Shown: in pieces, positions 1 to 12,909 of the stretch | How positions within the stretch are numbered: position 1 is the stretch's first letter | How the letters are laid out: the number at the start of each line of letters is the position of its first letter | Source: Malurus cyaneus samueli | Taxonomy: Eukaryota > Chordata > Aves > Passeriformes > Maluridae | Length of the DNA: 64,000 nt | NCBI GenBank assembly: GCA_009741485.1 | Contig: CM019238.1 | Location: 13,896,340 to 13,960,339 of the forward strand | Direction: 5' to 3' | Notes under the pieces: model-generated | Told to the model about the DNA's origin: nothing | Database searches by the model: none | Seen by the model: the letters and a program-made list of their open reading frames with translations, nothing else | Program-made: the position numbers and the translations under genes

Positions 1-16
1 AGGTCAAAGCCTGGAG

Positions 17-48
17 GTGACAGTGACAGTGAAGTGACAGTGACAGTA
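17..48. repeat. short (GTGACA)n-like tandem repeat
   Basis: Four imperfect copies of a GTGACA hexamer, with a short interruption, open the window. It is a simple microsatellite with no coding or regulatory role that can be read from sequence. Confidence 0.8.
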
Positions 49-1732
49 AGCTGGGTTTCTGTGCCCTAAACTATTCGGAAGTACCTGCATGCAAAGCAAA
101 CTGCTTTCCAGCAACTCGGGGCTGGAATTATGTCTTCCCAGCCAGGAATCACTCTCCTATACTCCCGGCTTTCTCCCACAGGCATCTCTGATACATCTTT
201 AAGCCGCTACAAATCTGTAATGGCATTAATTATTCCCTGGGAAAGAGGAGGGTGGGCTCTGCAGGCTCACACGTTGTGTTCCGTGTGCTGCTGTAACAGT
301 AACAGCCTGTTCGTGGCTCCCATGAAAAGCAGCCAGGTGGGAATGAATGGGGATGTGCAGAATTCTTCGCTAAAGGCCGAGGGATGAATAATAAATGATC
401 GTGACTCCAGAGTAGGGACTCCCCCACGCTTAGTGCTCCTGACTTCTCCTTAAGCTCTGGAGGCAGATGTGATTAGTCTGTCCCATTCAGAAACGTAAAA
501 ACAATCCCTGTGCCCTTTCATCCTCGGTGTGCTGTGCCTGCAGCATGCAGGACTCGGGAATGAGGGTTGGATGTGTGGAGGGAGAATAGCTGTTTGCATT
601 ATACCTTCTATTCCTTATGTCTTATCCCTCTGGCATTCCCACAGCTTAGTTCAAAGGGAGCACCAATGATTCCTTTAATTTGCAGTCCTGCAGACCTTTG
701 ACCTCGGGGCAGCGCTGCCTGCACATCCTCCCTGCCCTGTTGTGCATCCCTGGCATAACTTTACAGTAAATTTAGTTTTGCTGCCTCATTAGGCACCAGA
801 CACACAAGGCTGTGTAAGGACTGTGTGCTCTGGAATGATTCAGCTGCCACAAAGAGACACATTGACCCTTGTGAACAAAAGCCTGACCCTAAATTCCTGC
901 CCTGCAGATCAGGGCTTGAGCCCTGATCAGTAATTGCTGACACAGTGGAGTACCATAATTTATGAATCGACTATAAATCAGGGAGACAGAAGTAGACCAA
1001 GTTCCTTGAAAGATCACATTGAGACCGAGTTATTTTGGAGAGTCAATTAAGCAGCATTTAGGCTGGCAGTGGAAATTAATTCATTAATTAAAACTGCTTG
1101 AAGGAATGAAATTCTACCCATGTTTTCAAAATACTCCTAATTCAGAGTGGTTTTGTGGCTTTCCTCGTTCTGGACTCTGATGCTCAGACTCCAGGAGGGG
1201 TTTGGGCTGTGCCATCTGTGCTTGGCCGTAGCAGCGGGGGAAATCTTGGTACCTTGGTGCTCTGCTTTGCCTCTCATTCGTGTTTGAGAAGTCCTTGGTG
1301 GGTCACCCTGAGGTTGTTGACAGTGTTTGTTGAAGTCTCAGTACCTTGATGATCTCTTCCTATGGGGATAGACTTTTTCTAATGGATTTAGCACATGGTT
1401 ATGTCTTGCATGTCATATATATGTCTTGCATGTCATATTTCTAACATGCCTATATTTAACTTGGTGCTTTTAATGGATGAAAGTCAATGAACAGTTAGAG
1501 GTTTTGGAGGCAAATTCTAAGTCAAATTTTGCCATCAAAGCATGGGTAACATGGAGTGAGCATGGTCCATGGAGAGTGGAAGCAAGCTCTGAGTTTATCT
1601 TATAGAACTCAGATGCTCAGCCATGAACAGACTGGACCAATTCTGCTCCCATGAGAAATTCCTGCTGAATTGAATTGTTCTTCAGTCAATTCTTTTATCC
1701 GGAACGGTAGTGATGGGACAGGGAGTAATGAG
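49..1732. other. intergenic, no gene seen
   Basis: This is AT-rich non-coding DNA. Only short open frames occur, with no domain, no splice-bounded exon and no codon bias. A 20-bp direct duplication (1401-1440) is the only structure found. It lies upstream of TENT5D and could contain distant 5' non-coding exons of that gene, which cannot be recognised without transcripts. Confidence 0.6.
1401..1440. repeat. 20-bp tandem duplication
   Basis: Two adjacent 20-bp copies of ATGTCTTGCATGTCATATAT differ only at the last bases. It looks like a recent slippage duplication in intergenic DNA. Confidence 0.85.
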
Positions 1733-1986
1733 TTCAAACTGAAAGATGGGAAATTTTGGATTGATATAAGGAAGGAATTGTTCCCTGTGAGGGTGGGGAA
1801 GCCCTGGCCCAGGGTGTCAGAGAAGCTGTGGCTGCCCCACATCCATGGAAGTGTCCAAGGCCAGGCTGGACAAGGCTTGGAGCACCCTGGGATAGCAGAA
1901 GGTGACCCTGCCCATGGCAGAGGGTGGCACTGGATGGGCTTTAAGGTCCCTTCCAAAAGAAACCATTCCATGACTCTATGAATTTA
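1733..1986 (+). mobile_element. CR1 LINE 3' end fragment
   Basis: The block runs from a GAAAGATGGGAAATTTTGGA-type segment through CCCTGTGAGGGTGGGGA, GAAGCTGTGGCTGCCCC and AAGTGTCCAAGGCCAGGCTG to a TCCATGACTCTATGA tail. That order is the 3'UTR end of avian CR1 retrotransposons. It is 5'-truncated and has no reverse transcriptase ORF. Apparent open frames on both strands here are by-products of the repeat. Confidence 0.9.
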
Positions 1987-4900
1987 TGCCATTGGAATTC
2001 AAACACTTAAAAAAAATATATAAATATTTTGAAAGTTGCAGTCTGGCTTTTTGCCTTTGCCACTATGATCTTCATGCAAAAATAATTATTTAAATCATCA
2101 GTAGAGGATCCTAAAGCTGCCCCAGGGAATCAGCCACGTGCCATTGCCTATGGCCATGCTGAGTTAGTGTGGTACAGCAAGGGAGAATCCAGCTGCAAAA
2201 CTTGAGCATAATATTGAACATGATTCCTTCATGTTCCAGAATTGCTCACAGATAAACCATCGTTTCAGTTCTTCTCTAGCCAGGTTATTTTAGAAGCCCT
2301 AAAAACTGTTTCTTTCAGTGTGTATCACCAAAAGAAGGCTTTTCCTCCAGAAAACATCACAAACGAGTACAGCAGATGTTGATTTATGTCCACATCAGCT
2401 GATTTTCTTCTCCATTACCCTTTCTGCTGGATCTTTGCTTATCCAGCAGGTCCCGTCGCCTTGACATCCGATGTCAGGTTGAATGTTTTTGCACATTTGG
2501 TGAAAGCTTGACTCAGTCTTTCTCCCCAACTTGGTGTCGTCAGGCGCATGATGGTCATTATGAATTATTGATAGTGATGGAAAAGTCACGAATGCACAGC
2601 TGTGCTGCAGGGCCTGGGCCTTTTTCTTGGGTTTAATCATCACTTTATCTCCTCTCTGCCTTTTAGTAATAATGTCAACAGAGATTTCGTGCTGCTTTCA
2701 CCACAAAAGAGGAGCAGTTCCCTGCTCTGGTGCAGCAGCCAGAATCCTTTTTCTTGTTGTAGGCTGACCAGAGTTATGCAGATTTTTTAACTGCAAACTC
2801 TAGAAAACATTTCACTTATCAAAAAACTGTTTTCTAGGGGAGTCTTGGCTGTTACTGATGCAAAATTAAGCATAAACTCTTGTGCAGCAAATACTTTGAA
2901 GATAATGAATAATGCATTTATTTTTCCCCACTTGTACACTGTAACTTGTAAAATTGGGAAAATGGCATTAAAATGAAATCCCACTGCTCTGTTGTGTATT
3001 CAGAGAATAACTTTCTAATATAAGTATGGAAATGAATTCAAAAAAATATGAATTCTATATGAACATTGTAAACACAAACAGTAATATAATCAAATAGTGG
3101 AAGACACTGTAATCTTTGAATAGCTTGTGAGACACACTCCTGTGGAGGTGCCAGCCCAGTCTGCTCCAGGGTTCAAAACTTTTCCCAATTCAATTTAAAC
3201 TCCCCCATTGCTGTAGCAGTTGGGAAGAACCTTTATTTGGAGGGATCCTAAACTGCTTCACAAATCAACCTGGAGCCTGGGCCTGGAGCTCACAGCTTCT
3301 GCCATAAAATGAAAACACTCCTGCAGTGGAACAGAATAATTGTTTAACAGAAACACTTCTCTAACCTGTGCAGAGCAGAGCAGGGGTGATGCAGAGAGGC
3401 CTTCAGGGTGCATTTCCTTCAGCTTTCAGGCTTATCCTGAGGAAAACTCCAAATCGACTCTGGATGAACCATCAAAACCCACCCTCAGTACCCCAATGGC
3501 TCAGTACTGATTCAGAGGGAAAAACCCCTACCCTGCATTGACTGAAAGAACTAAATTCAGCTTCCAGCAAGGGTTTTTGGGGTATGATCAGTCAAAAAAA
3601 GAGAAATCCGTGCAGTGGATGTGGCTGTGTTGGAACCCTCTCAAACAGACAGAAATGTGATCCTGGAGGATTCTCTCATGGGTTTGGTGACCAGGGCAGT
3701 TATAGGGGATATTTGATGGCTGTCCTTTAGTACAGATGAGTAGAGGATGGTTCTGGAGAGTTCTTGAGGAGAGCCTTGATTTTGCAATGCCCTTTTTACC
3801 ATAAAAGCAGTCCAGCATTAGGACTGCAATGGCACATGGCAGTGCTCATCCCTCTTCCTCTGGCATTTGAAGAGGAGAGATGATTATGAAGATGGTTAAT
3901 AGATGGAAAAGAAGGATTGTTTCAATTTTTACCTTGCCTGCTTTTGCTGCAGTTTAGTCATAATAATGAGAGTTTTTGATAAGTGAGCTTTGGATTGAGT
4001 CACTGGGATCTCGAGTGAGTAAATAGATTTTGGGATTAGTCTGAGGAGCTGAGCAGAGCAGCCAGGGGAAGCTGCAGGCAGAGAGGGGCAGGAAGGAATC
4101 TCCTGGATCTTTGACTCTTGTTTCTGCCAGTTTGGGGAGGTATCACCTTGAAATGCCCTGGGAGAGCTCTGAGCAATTGCCACGTCCACCAAAGCCCATG
4201 GGAGATGTGTGCACCTGGGAAGTTTGAGGGTCAACATTCCTCAAGGTGGGACCTGGGAGCGGGGACATCCACAGGAGAGACCAGCTGGGAAATTGTGGCA
4301 CAGAGGGAAATCCAGAGCACAGAGCCCCACATCATCTCCCACACCCTGCTGGATCCCAGGATACTCCTGTGCTCCTTAGGCACAGAGACACCAAGGGAAA
4401 AAGTGTTGGGAATGGGTTTGTTGGTGCATGTTGTCACAATTCACATCCCGAATTCAGGAACAGGGAAGTACCGTCTTTAAAACACAGGGTAATTGTTGAC
4501 GTAGTTATTTTTATTTTTGTTTTTCCTTCAGCTGAAAAAATCTTGGGAACCCTGAGCGTAGAGTAAGGAAATGATGCTTTTCCCTGTGGTGACTGAGCAA
4601 ATAAAAAAGCAGCTGTTGGGAGAAATGTCCCAGTAGGCAAAGCAGCTCATCAATCTCAGCTGCTGCTTCTATGAACATATTATATAATAATGCCTCTTCT
4701 ACAAAGAAAAAAAATGCTATAAAGGTCTCTCTCTTCTTCCCCTAAATATCACCAGGGGAAGCCATAAATTCTGCTCCAGTGTTAATCTATTCTATCATAG
4801 TGATATATCCATTAATGGGTATCATATATCCATTAAACCTTCCATCCTTGCACAGAAAGAAATAACCATATTTCGGTGTTAAAAAGAAGTTTGTATTTTT

Positions 4901-6849
4901 TTTTTGGTGAAGTGACTGATTTGTCTGACTCTTCCAGACTCCACGTGCTGAGAGTCTTTTATCTGAGCAGCCCAGAACTCTTTCCTTCTGCATCAAGGCC
5001 TAACTGGCAGCTCAAAGCCAGGCTCAGAGCAGAGCTCAGCCCTTGCCAGACTTAACCCTTTACTCCATCTGCCAACGTGAGCCATCAATGCACGGGTTTG
5101 GGAGCAGGTCAGGAACATGCATTCAGATAATTAGTAGCCCATCAGGAGTTGGAAAGCAAATGAAAGCTGCAGACAGGCTCTGGCACAGCAGACAGGTCTT
5201 CACAGGGTGAGCAAAGCAAGTGCTGTGCTTCTGGCAGCAGTAAAATGGCATTTTCAGGGATAAAAATCTGCCTGCTGTAGCATGGAGGAAAAATCCATAA
5301 TATTCCTAATGCAGTGAATAACACAGTCTATACCTTCTTGGGCTATAATTTCAGCTTTTCCTGTAGATTATGCAGATATTTATACTTAAATCATACTTGC
5401 AAATTTATCTTTACTAGGAATCATATATAATTTCTGCATAAAAGTTGAGGTTGTGCAACACAACCCAACAAGGAGTAAATTCCCATGAATATCAAAACCA
5501 TACAGTGGACAGACCCTGCTTGGGTAGTCAGGGAACCTTGAGTGGGTGTTGTGAATTTTGCAGGATGGGGTGCTGGAATGGGAGGTCTTGAAAGGAAAGC
5601 CTGAGAACACTGATTTTCAGCATGTGTTTGAAATGAGAAACAAATATAAGGAAGTGCTTTTATGACAGCATATGAGTATTTACAGAAATGTTTCATGCCA
5701 GCATAGCCAGTCAGTGAACACGGAAATCCCAGCAAGAGGATCCTGGGCTTACTCTAAATGGACCAACAATCTCATGTGCCAGGAAACAAAACCTTCCTGT
5801 CAGCTGCACACTCTGATAGAAAGGATCTAAAGCCACTACACAATTCATAATACTTCATTCTGCTGAGTTATTATTCATTCTAAATTTTGTATGCTTCTAC
5901 TACATCCCTGCTAATTTGCATGTCTATTAATAATATTAAATTCCCACTCCAAATCCCATAGGGAAAATAGCAAGTTTGTTAATATCCTTGCAGAGGATTA
6001 AGCATGACCTGAAACCCTGAGTCTTAATAAGCACTTTGGTGCTTTTCCCACTACTTCTACCTTATCATTCCCAACTTGAAAGGCTGTGATTATACCTGCA
6101 GGACTGCCAGGCTGTAATGCATCATTTATTATGTCCAGCAGGTGACTGGTGGTTAACACTGATCTCCAAATGAATGTGATTGTTTGTTGGGTTTTATTTC
6201 CTGCAGCTTTCCCGGGGAGCTTCGTGTTTCTGTCAGTGACAAGATGACAATTCATATTTCTACCAAATGATCCAGTGACTCATCCTATTAACTCCGCTGG
6301 AATACACGCTTCCAGTCGTCCTGCCACAGTGAGTCTGTGGGATTTTGCATTCTTGCTGGGAATATTATTCAGGATTTAGTCCATAGAATGTATTTGGTAG
6401 TACAAATAATCTTCTACTAAAGCAGCAACTTCTCAGGGATGACCACAGCCCCATATAGACAAAATACTGCGTATGACAGTTATTTTTTGAAAGTTATTAA
6501 AGTATTTTAGAGCAATTGAGCTTCTGGTGGCCTCATGTTTTATCCAAGGCTTTGTTGGTTTGGACTGGAGGCTCTGTGAGAAGGAGCCTCATGTGTTGTG
6601 GGAACTGGTAACAAGTCATAATAAATTGGCCCTTGAAAATGTTGCCCTGTGAGGGGATCCCCACCTGCCTAAGAATGAGTGTTCCATGAGTCATGGTAGA
6701 AAAATGGGACATCCAAAAAAACCCAAATAGCTGGCATGACATCATATGGATTATGATTTCATACTGGTGCCCAAATTAAACTCCTCATTTTGTGCCTCAT
6801 GAGAACTCCCAGCTCATTGAGCCAGTATCCTGGAACATTCCAGTAGAAG
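1987..6849. other. intergenic, no gene seen
   Basis: AT-rich DNA with no recognisable exon, RNA gene or mobile element. Open frames of up to 120 codons lack domain signatures and have no splice context or codon bias. A small cluster of direct duplications such as ATATATCCATTAA occurs near 4800-4835. Confidence 0.55.
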
Positions 6850-7070
6850 CAGAACCCCAGGATGGTTTGTTTGGAAGGGACCTTACATCCCACCTTGTTC
6901 CATGGGCAGTGAAATATTTATAGTCCAAAGCACTCCAAGCCCTGTCCAGCCTGGCCTTGGGCACTTCTAGAGATCCAGGCACAGCTTCTCTGGGCACCCT
7001 GTGCCAGGGCCTCCCCACCCTCACAGGGAAGAATTCCTTCCCAAGATCCAATCTCACCCTCCCCTCTTTC
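6850..7070 (-). mobile_element. CR1 LINE 3' end fragment
   Basis: Read on the minus strand this has the CR1 3' order: GGTGGGGAGGCCCTGGCAC, GAAGCTGTG, AAGTGCCCAAGGCCAGGCTG, a region matching the CTGCCCATGG segment, then AAGGTCCCTTCCAA and a decayed tail. It is truncated at its 5' end. Confidence 0.85.
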
Positions 7071-7794
7071 CCTCAAATCCATTATCCATGTTCCTTGGGT
7101 TGGTTAGAAAAAGTAGGACACATTTTCGGGGATCAAGCCTCCTCCTGTGTTTACTTTTTGTGCCCTTGAAGGTGACATTCTGTGGCACAGCCCAAGCCAG
7201 CTGCTCTGCAGTGCATTTTGCCCACCTTGCAGCCTCATCTGCCAGGGAAGAGCATCTGGCCCCTGAGTTCTCATTTGTTATTGCAGGGAAACTCGATGGT
7301 AACTGGACTGAAAACTGATGGCAATTCATGCGTTATCTCTCGATAACAGGATAAATAAACACTGCCTTCACTGCATGCATTAACATTAATGGAAGGAAAA
7401 ACTCATGGAAAACACTGTCAAACCAATTTAAATATGTCCCCATTTAGGTTCCCCAGATGCTTTACTGCTTCTCCTTGCCTTGTCTGGGTTTAAATTACGA
7501 CTGGAACTTCCTCCACGTTTGACATTCCTGCCTTTGGAGCTTATGCCAGCTGCAGTCCTAAAGTAAGTGAGCAAAATATTTCCAAAAGCCTGGCTTAATA
7601 GAGAAATAGATCTTTGAATTAAAATAAAGTTTTAGCAGGAGATCATGAAAGCTGTTAGTGATGTATGTAAAGTGTAAGCAGGAAAACCAGTACAGGGATT
7701 TGAGGAATGGCAGAGTTTCTGATGGTGTTTCTGGAATGGTCCCCCAAAACAAGGCCACCATGGCTGCTCCCAAGGCATTTTGCCACATTTCTTT

Positions 7795-8077
7795 TTTAGC
7801 CTCTTCTCGCAGGGAACAGGGGACAGGATTAGGAAAATGGCTTCCAGCTCCAGCACCAGGGGAGGTGCAGGTTGGACATCAGCCAGAATTTCTTCATGGA
7901 AAGGGCAGGAAATCATTGGAAAGGCTACCCAGGGAGGTGGAGGAGTCCCCATCCCTGGAGGTGTCCAAGGATGTGGCAACCAGTGCTCTGGGTGACCAGG
8001 TGGGATTCAGGCACTGGTTGGACTCGATGGTCTTGGAGGGCTTTTCCAACCTCACCGATTCTGGAACTCTGTGATTT
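7795..8077 (+). mobile_element. CR1 LINE 3' end fragment (second subfamily)
   Basis: Contains CTCTTCTCGCAGGGAACAGG, ATTTCTTCATGGAAAGGGCA, CCCAGGGAGGTGGAGGAGTC, CATCCCTGGAGGTGTCCAAG and ends GACTCGATGGTCTTGGAGGG then TTCCAACCTCACCGATTCTG. This is the longer type of avian CR1 3' end, distinct from the copy at 1733. Its antisense frames explain several open frames in the area. Confidence 0.9.
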
Positions 8078-9572
8078 GCAAAAGATCCCTGTGCAACCAA
8101 TTTCAAGTGCAAACCAAAAGGAATTGAAGCGTTTAAGTATTCCCAACCTCTGTTGTAAACAGAAAAAAACATGGGAGCAGATAGAAGCAAAGGGAAGAGG
8201 ATGGAGCTCTCACAGCTGCACAAAAACTATTTCAGCTGTATCCTGCCTGAAAATGCCAGCACATGGCAAACCCTTTGAAAACACACTGAATCAACATTAT
8301 GAAATATATAAAAAGAGAATCTAAACAGTTTATCAGTAAAATATGAGCTAAATTTGATGAGACTGTTCTCCAGACTGTAAGTATCTGTTTCTATGAAAGT
8401 TGTGGGGAACATGAAAGCTGTCATTAGCATGGCAGATTTTCCTCATTCAGATGTAAAGCCAGATCTGCTTGGATTTTTTTTGATGAAGCTGTGCGTGGTT
8501 GAGTGCTGAGAGATGGTTAATGAAACATTTTTGCATCATTGGAAGACCAAACTCAGAGTTGCTTGGTCCAAAAAGAAAATTAGAACCTCTAATTTCTATA
8601 GGAAAATAAAGAATAGAATTTAACAATATCATGTGTAATGATCCAACAGTATCCAAACATTTTTCCACATTGTGTCCATTTTATCAGCTGAAGGTGACCA
8701 TTCAAGGACAAGATGGAAGCTGAGTCAGGGAAATATTTTTCTAGCCTTATAATAAGGATAATATATCACAAAACTTGACTGAGTCTGATCCATCTTTTTG
8801 TGTGCTTCTCTAGCCAGTGTATGTAAAAAAAACACCCTGAAAACTTTTTCCTCATCATTTTATCTGGCGGAGAGTGGGAGAGTGCAGGGTTAAGTATTGG
8901 CTTGCAAACTGGTAGCAAATTACTAAAGAGGAAGAAGGAGAAGGAGAAGATAAAGATGAAGACAAAGAAGAAGTTTATTTAGGTTTACCTGGGAATTAAT
9001 TATATTTTTGTAAATCTAATTCTTGGGGAATTTTCCTAGTACATTTTTCTCACTTGTCAAAGTTGAAGGTGTTATTTCAGCACAGAATTTTTAATATTTA
9101 TCATAGAACATTAATGTTGAGACTCTGAGCTCCCAAAGCCTCCCCAGATTCTCCAGGAATCACTTCAGAGAAATGACATTTTGAGGGACGACTCTCCAAC
9201 ACAAAAGAGAGATTTACTGACATTACCTTCTCCTTTCAGTTTCAAACCTGAGTATATTGCAATAACCTCTGAAATACCTAAAAACATGTAGCAATAAAGG
9301 GAGGATTTCTAAGCTTATTTAGGGATATGTCCATCTTCTGCTTTCCAAGTGTCTGAAGAGGGTTCTTCTGCAGAAAGGGGATTGAATTTCAACGTCCCCT
9401 TCTCTACTCCCTTTTTTTTAAAAAAAAAGCATCAGCCTCAAAAAGATCAAAGTTTTGCAATATTTGCAATATCTGACAAATGCTGTAATAAAAACTATGC
9501 TTTGACAATAATCCTGACAATTATTAGTTTGCAAGAGAATCTTTGGGGCTGGGCCACCATAATCTGACATAT
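8078..9572. other. intergenic, no gene seen
   Basis: AT-rich sequence without recognisable genes. A purine-only stretch (about 8920-8974, GAAGAAGGAGAAGGAGAAG and related) is simple sequence. Confidence 0.55.
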
Positions 9573-9629
9573 AAAGAGCTGGACTTGATGATCTTGGAAG
9601 TCTTTCCCTTAATTCTGTGATTCTATGAA
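9573..9629 (+). mobile_element. CR1 3' tail, about 57 bp
   Basis: AAAGAGCTGGACTTGATGAT is followed by CTTGGAAGTCTTTCCCTTAA and ATTCTGTGATTCTATGA. This is the very end of a CR1 element with two copies of the 8-bp terminal repeat. Only the tail was inserted or survived. Confidence 0.85.
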
Positions 9630-11433
9630 TGACTCCTGGTGACAATATGGCAGCAAAAATGTTTGAACAAAACCCTCTCCTCCAACCTGCCTCCACCCAA
9701 GGCTGTCCCCCTTCCAGAATTTCTGTAACAGCTTTTTTTTAGGATAAACCTGTACTAAGTTATCATAAAGGCTCTAAAGGATGCACAGCAATAGATTTAA
9801 AGGAATAAGCATGGAATTCTAATGAATATTTAACGGTGAAATCATCAGCACGTGAAATGGGCCGTGCTATGGATGCCAATTTATCTCCTTTTCACTTCCA
9901 ATATTGTGTCCAGCCTGCAGGAAAAATGCAGATATTTCTGAATACACCTGAAAACATACCTGTTATGTATGTGGAGTTATTCACTGTGTGCACGATGCCA
10001 GGAGCTACATGGCTGTGCCAGAACCGTGGGACTGATTCCAAGACCTTCACACTGTCAATTAAATTCCCAACTTCAGTCCTGCTTTAGCCAACTTTTAAAA
10101 CATTCCTTCAACTTCAAACATCTGGTTAGTCCCATTCTTTGTTGTGAGGCTTGGAATTATATATGCTCCTGATCAGCTTAATGGGAGCTGAAATTAGAGC
10201 AGAATTATGTGAAATAGAGCTTTGTCATATTCCCAAGCCATTTGGCAGCTCACAAGTTACTTTAAAATACTAAAATATTCCAGAATGTGGAATCTGAAAG
10301 CGAGGGAAGGCAAATGTATGACAACGTACATATGGAGTCACTACTGGTTAAGAAACAACACTGGAAACTTTTCAGTAATGTTATTGCTTAGTATGATTTT
10401 TACTCTATTTTTATTCTTGAGCTTTGGCTGAAAGAATATGTTTGAGCCATCTGGCTGCAGAAACATTCGTGGGTGTTTCAGTAGCAGGTTCTGGGTGTTG
10501 GCAAATTCCCAAAGGCACTTCTTCCACCCTGCTGGTGCCTCACTGAGCCCCTTCAGATCCCACCTGGGCACCACCTGAGTGTCTCCTCTCCTTCCTAAAT
10601 GTGATGTTATGAAGTCAAGATACCATTTTAAACTGAGAAGTTACTAAAGCTGAGCTTTATCCCATGTATTCTTTAGGTGCTTCTTTACAGGCTTTGTTGA
10701 GGTTTTCTCCACAAGACTGGAAGGGGTTTTCTCACCAGATCTGCAAACCATGACTTGCAGCATAGATGCAGTAATGTAAAACATGGTTAATGGATTAGAA
10801 GGGAAGTATTTTCCTTGAAAACATCGTGGAAGCAGCTTAACAATTATCAGATATCCAGTCCTTGAAACACAAGTGATATTAAAGGATGTTTAGTTGATCC
10901 ATAGAGACCAAAGTTCATCCATGGCATATAGCTGGATAACCAGGGGGCATCGTTGCTGGTTTTCACAAAAAACTTCCTGGTCTTTTAGCACTTATAAGTA
11001 TTCGAGTCGCTGAAGATCAAGGGATATGTCTAGGCAGGCAGAAAGAATAAATTTGCTCATTTTGCTCATTTTAGCTCTTCACGGTGAAATTTGTTTGGAG
11101 TTTCATTAGAACCACCAAGTATTTCATGTTATTAACCTCAGAGTAGTTTTAAATTGGGTCTATATGGTTTGCTGCATTTACTTTGAGTCATGGGTTATAC
11201 AATATCGTGATGGCTTCTCAGCAGGATTAAAACCCGAGTACATTAAAATTCAATTAAAAGCCTGACAAGTGCAGTGGTTGACTCAGACTGTTAACTGGGG
11301 TTGTGTCTCTGTAAAATGAACAGCTCTGTCACTACACTGGGGGAGGAAGTTTGGCATAACCAAGTAAAATGTCCTCTCTGGTATTCCAGGAAGTTCTAAC
11401 ATTTGTCTCTAATTCCTCTTTCTCCCTGTTTAG
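9630..11433. other. upstream region of the TENT5D coding exon
   Basis: AT-rich DNA with no other gene. The last part is probably the intron upstream of the TENT5D coding exon, because a pyrimidine-rich tract and AG (11411-11433) lie directly before the coding exon. The 5' non-coding exon and promoter are not identifiable. Confidence 0.5.
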
Positions 11434-11448
11434 CCAACCGACATCAAA

Positions 11449-12624
11449 ATGACCGAGGACTTGGACCACAGATTCAGTTATCTCACCTGGGATCAGATTA
11501 AAATCCTGGATCAGGTTTTAGCTGAGGCTATACCTATCCATGGGAGAGGAAATTTTCCCACCCTGGAGGTAAAGCCGAAAGATATCATCCATATGGTCAA
11601 GGAGCAGCTCATTGAGAAGCAGATCCACGTTAGGGACATCCGTCTGAACGGTTCCACTGCCAGTCACATCCTGGTGAAGCACAATGGAACCAGTTACAAG
11701 GACCTGGACATCATTTTTGGAGTGGAACTTCCCAGCGAGCTGGAGTTCCAGGTCGTTAAGGAAGCAGTTCTTAATTGCCTATTGGACTTTTTGCCAAAAT
11801 GTGTTAACAAGCAAAAAATCACGGCTCAGACCATGAAAGATGCCTACGTGCAGAAGATGGTCAAAGTCTCCACCGACCACGACCGCTGGAGCCTCATCTC
11901 GCTGTCCAACAACAGCGGCAAGAACGTGGAGCTGAAGTTCGTCAGCTCGCTCCGGCGGCAGTTTGAGTTCAGTGTGGACTCCTTCCAAATCATCTTGGAT
12001 TCCATCCTGGCCTTCTACAGGGCCACAGAGCGGCCCCTGACACAGGACTGTCACCCCGCCGTCATCGCCGAGAGCATGTACGGGGACTTCGACGAAGCCA
12101 TGGACCACCTGAAATACAAACTGATCTCCACCAGGAACCCGGAGGAGATCAGAGGAGGCGGCCTCCTGAAGTACAGCAACCTCCTGGTCCGTGACTTTAA
12201 GCCGGCGGATGAGGCTGAAATTAAATCTCTGGAACGTTACATGTGCTCCAGGTTCTTCATTGATTTTCCCGACGTTGCCGAGCAGCAGAGGAAAATCGAG
12301 TCCTACCTGCGCAACCACTTCATCGGGGAGGAGAAGAGCAAGTATGACTACTTGATGACCCTGCGTGGGGTGGTGAACAAGAGCACAGTCTGCCTGATGG
12401 GACACGAGCGAAGGCAAACCCTCAACATGATCACAATCCTGGCTTTGAAAGTGCTCGGAGAACAAAACATCATCCCGAACGCGGCCAATGTCACGTGCTA
12501 TTATCAGCCTGCTCCCTATATCAGTGACAGAAACTTCAGCAACTACTACATTGCTCATGGACAACCCCCTGTGTTCTACCAGCCGTACCCTTTCCACATA
12601 CAGCTACAGAGTGGGATGGTGTAG
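11449..12624 (+). CDS. TENT5D: Terminal nucleotidyltransferase 5D (FAM46D), non-canonical poly(A) polymerase
   Basis: A 391-residue complete protein of the TENT5/FAM46 family. These enzymes add adenosines to the 3' ends of cytoplasmic mRNAs, and several members act on messages of secreted proteins. The nucleotidyltransferase core is visible: RLNGS with G68-S69, then KDLDIIF with the metal-binding pair D85 and D87, and the third acidic residue E161 in VELKF. Other family blocks are [20 protein letters not shown] (29-48), [36 protein letters not shown] (232-250), [11 protein letters not shown] and [12 protein letters not shown] (315-326). The paralog is assigned as 5D because LTWDQ near the start, VKPKDIIH and the ending in SGMV resemble TENT5D more than 5A, 5B or 5C, and because BRWD3 is the neighbour, as on human Xq21.1. 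The start has A at -3 and follows a splice acceptor; the intact length equals that of its relatives. Catalytic residues are all present, so activity is expected. Confidence 0.95.
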   Translation: MTEDLDHRFSYLTWDQIKILDQVLAEAIPIHGRGNFPTLEVKPKDIIHMVKEQLIEKQIHVRDIRLNGSTASHILVKHNGTSYKDLDIIFGVELPSELEFQVVKEAVLNCLLDFLPKCVNKQKITAQTMKDAYVQKMVKVSTDHDRWSLISLSNNSGKNVELKFVSSLRRQFEFSVDSFQIILDSILAFYRATERPLTQDCHPAVIAESMYGDFDEAMDHLKYKLISTRNPEEIRGGGLLKYSNLLVRDFKPADEAEIKSLERYMCSRFFIDFPDVAEQQRKIESYLRNHFIGEEKSKYDYLMTLRGVVNKSTVCLMGHERRQTLNMITILALKVLGEQNIIPNAANVTCYYQPAPYISDRNFSNYYIAHGQPPVFYQPYPFHIQLQSGMV

Positions 12625-12678
12625 GAACGCTCCGACCTCCAAGCACTCACCACTCCTCTCTTTTCCAGTTCTCTCCTT

Positions 12679-12684
12679 AATAAA
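12679..12684 (+). promoter_or_regulatory. proximal polyadenylation signal of TENT5D
   Basis: AATAAA lies 54 nt downstream of the TENT5D stop codon. It would give an unusually short 3'UTR; whether it is used cannot be told from the sequence. Confidence 0.55.
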
Positions 12685-12903
12685 GGCCTCATTAAAGCGA
12701 GTTTTATCAGCACTTTTGAGTTAAGGACATATTTTTGTGCAAGTTGCCAAAGTTGTTTGGTTGATCAATGTCTAATTCACCATTAAGCAGGTGAAATAAG
12801 TGAAGCGTCTGTCATTCGTGAAGTGTTTATACCTTGACATGTGTTTGGGCTGTATTTTTTTGCAATGAAAAGAGAAGGATATAAATTATTCTAATTTTAT
12901 AAA

Positions 12904-12909
12904 AATAAA
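12904..12909 (+). promoter_or_regulatory. distal polyadenylation signal of TENT5D
   Basis: AATAAA in an A/T-rich context is followed 24 nt later by a genomic run of 13 A (12934-12946). The spacing fits a cleavage site. The A run is encoded in the genome and would itself prime oligo-dT, so transcript ends mapped here need care. Confidence 0.55.

Noticed and set aside
7658..8324. Open frames of 100-150 codons on both strands
   Set aside because: They run across a CR1 3' end, which is non-coding in the element itself.
11779..12597. 272-codon open frame on the minus strand opposite TENT5D
   Set aside because: It is an antisense shadow of the strongly conserved TENT5D frame; no domain and no splice or promoter context.
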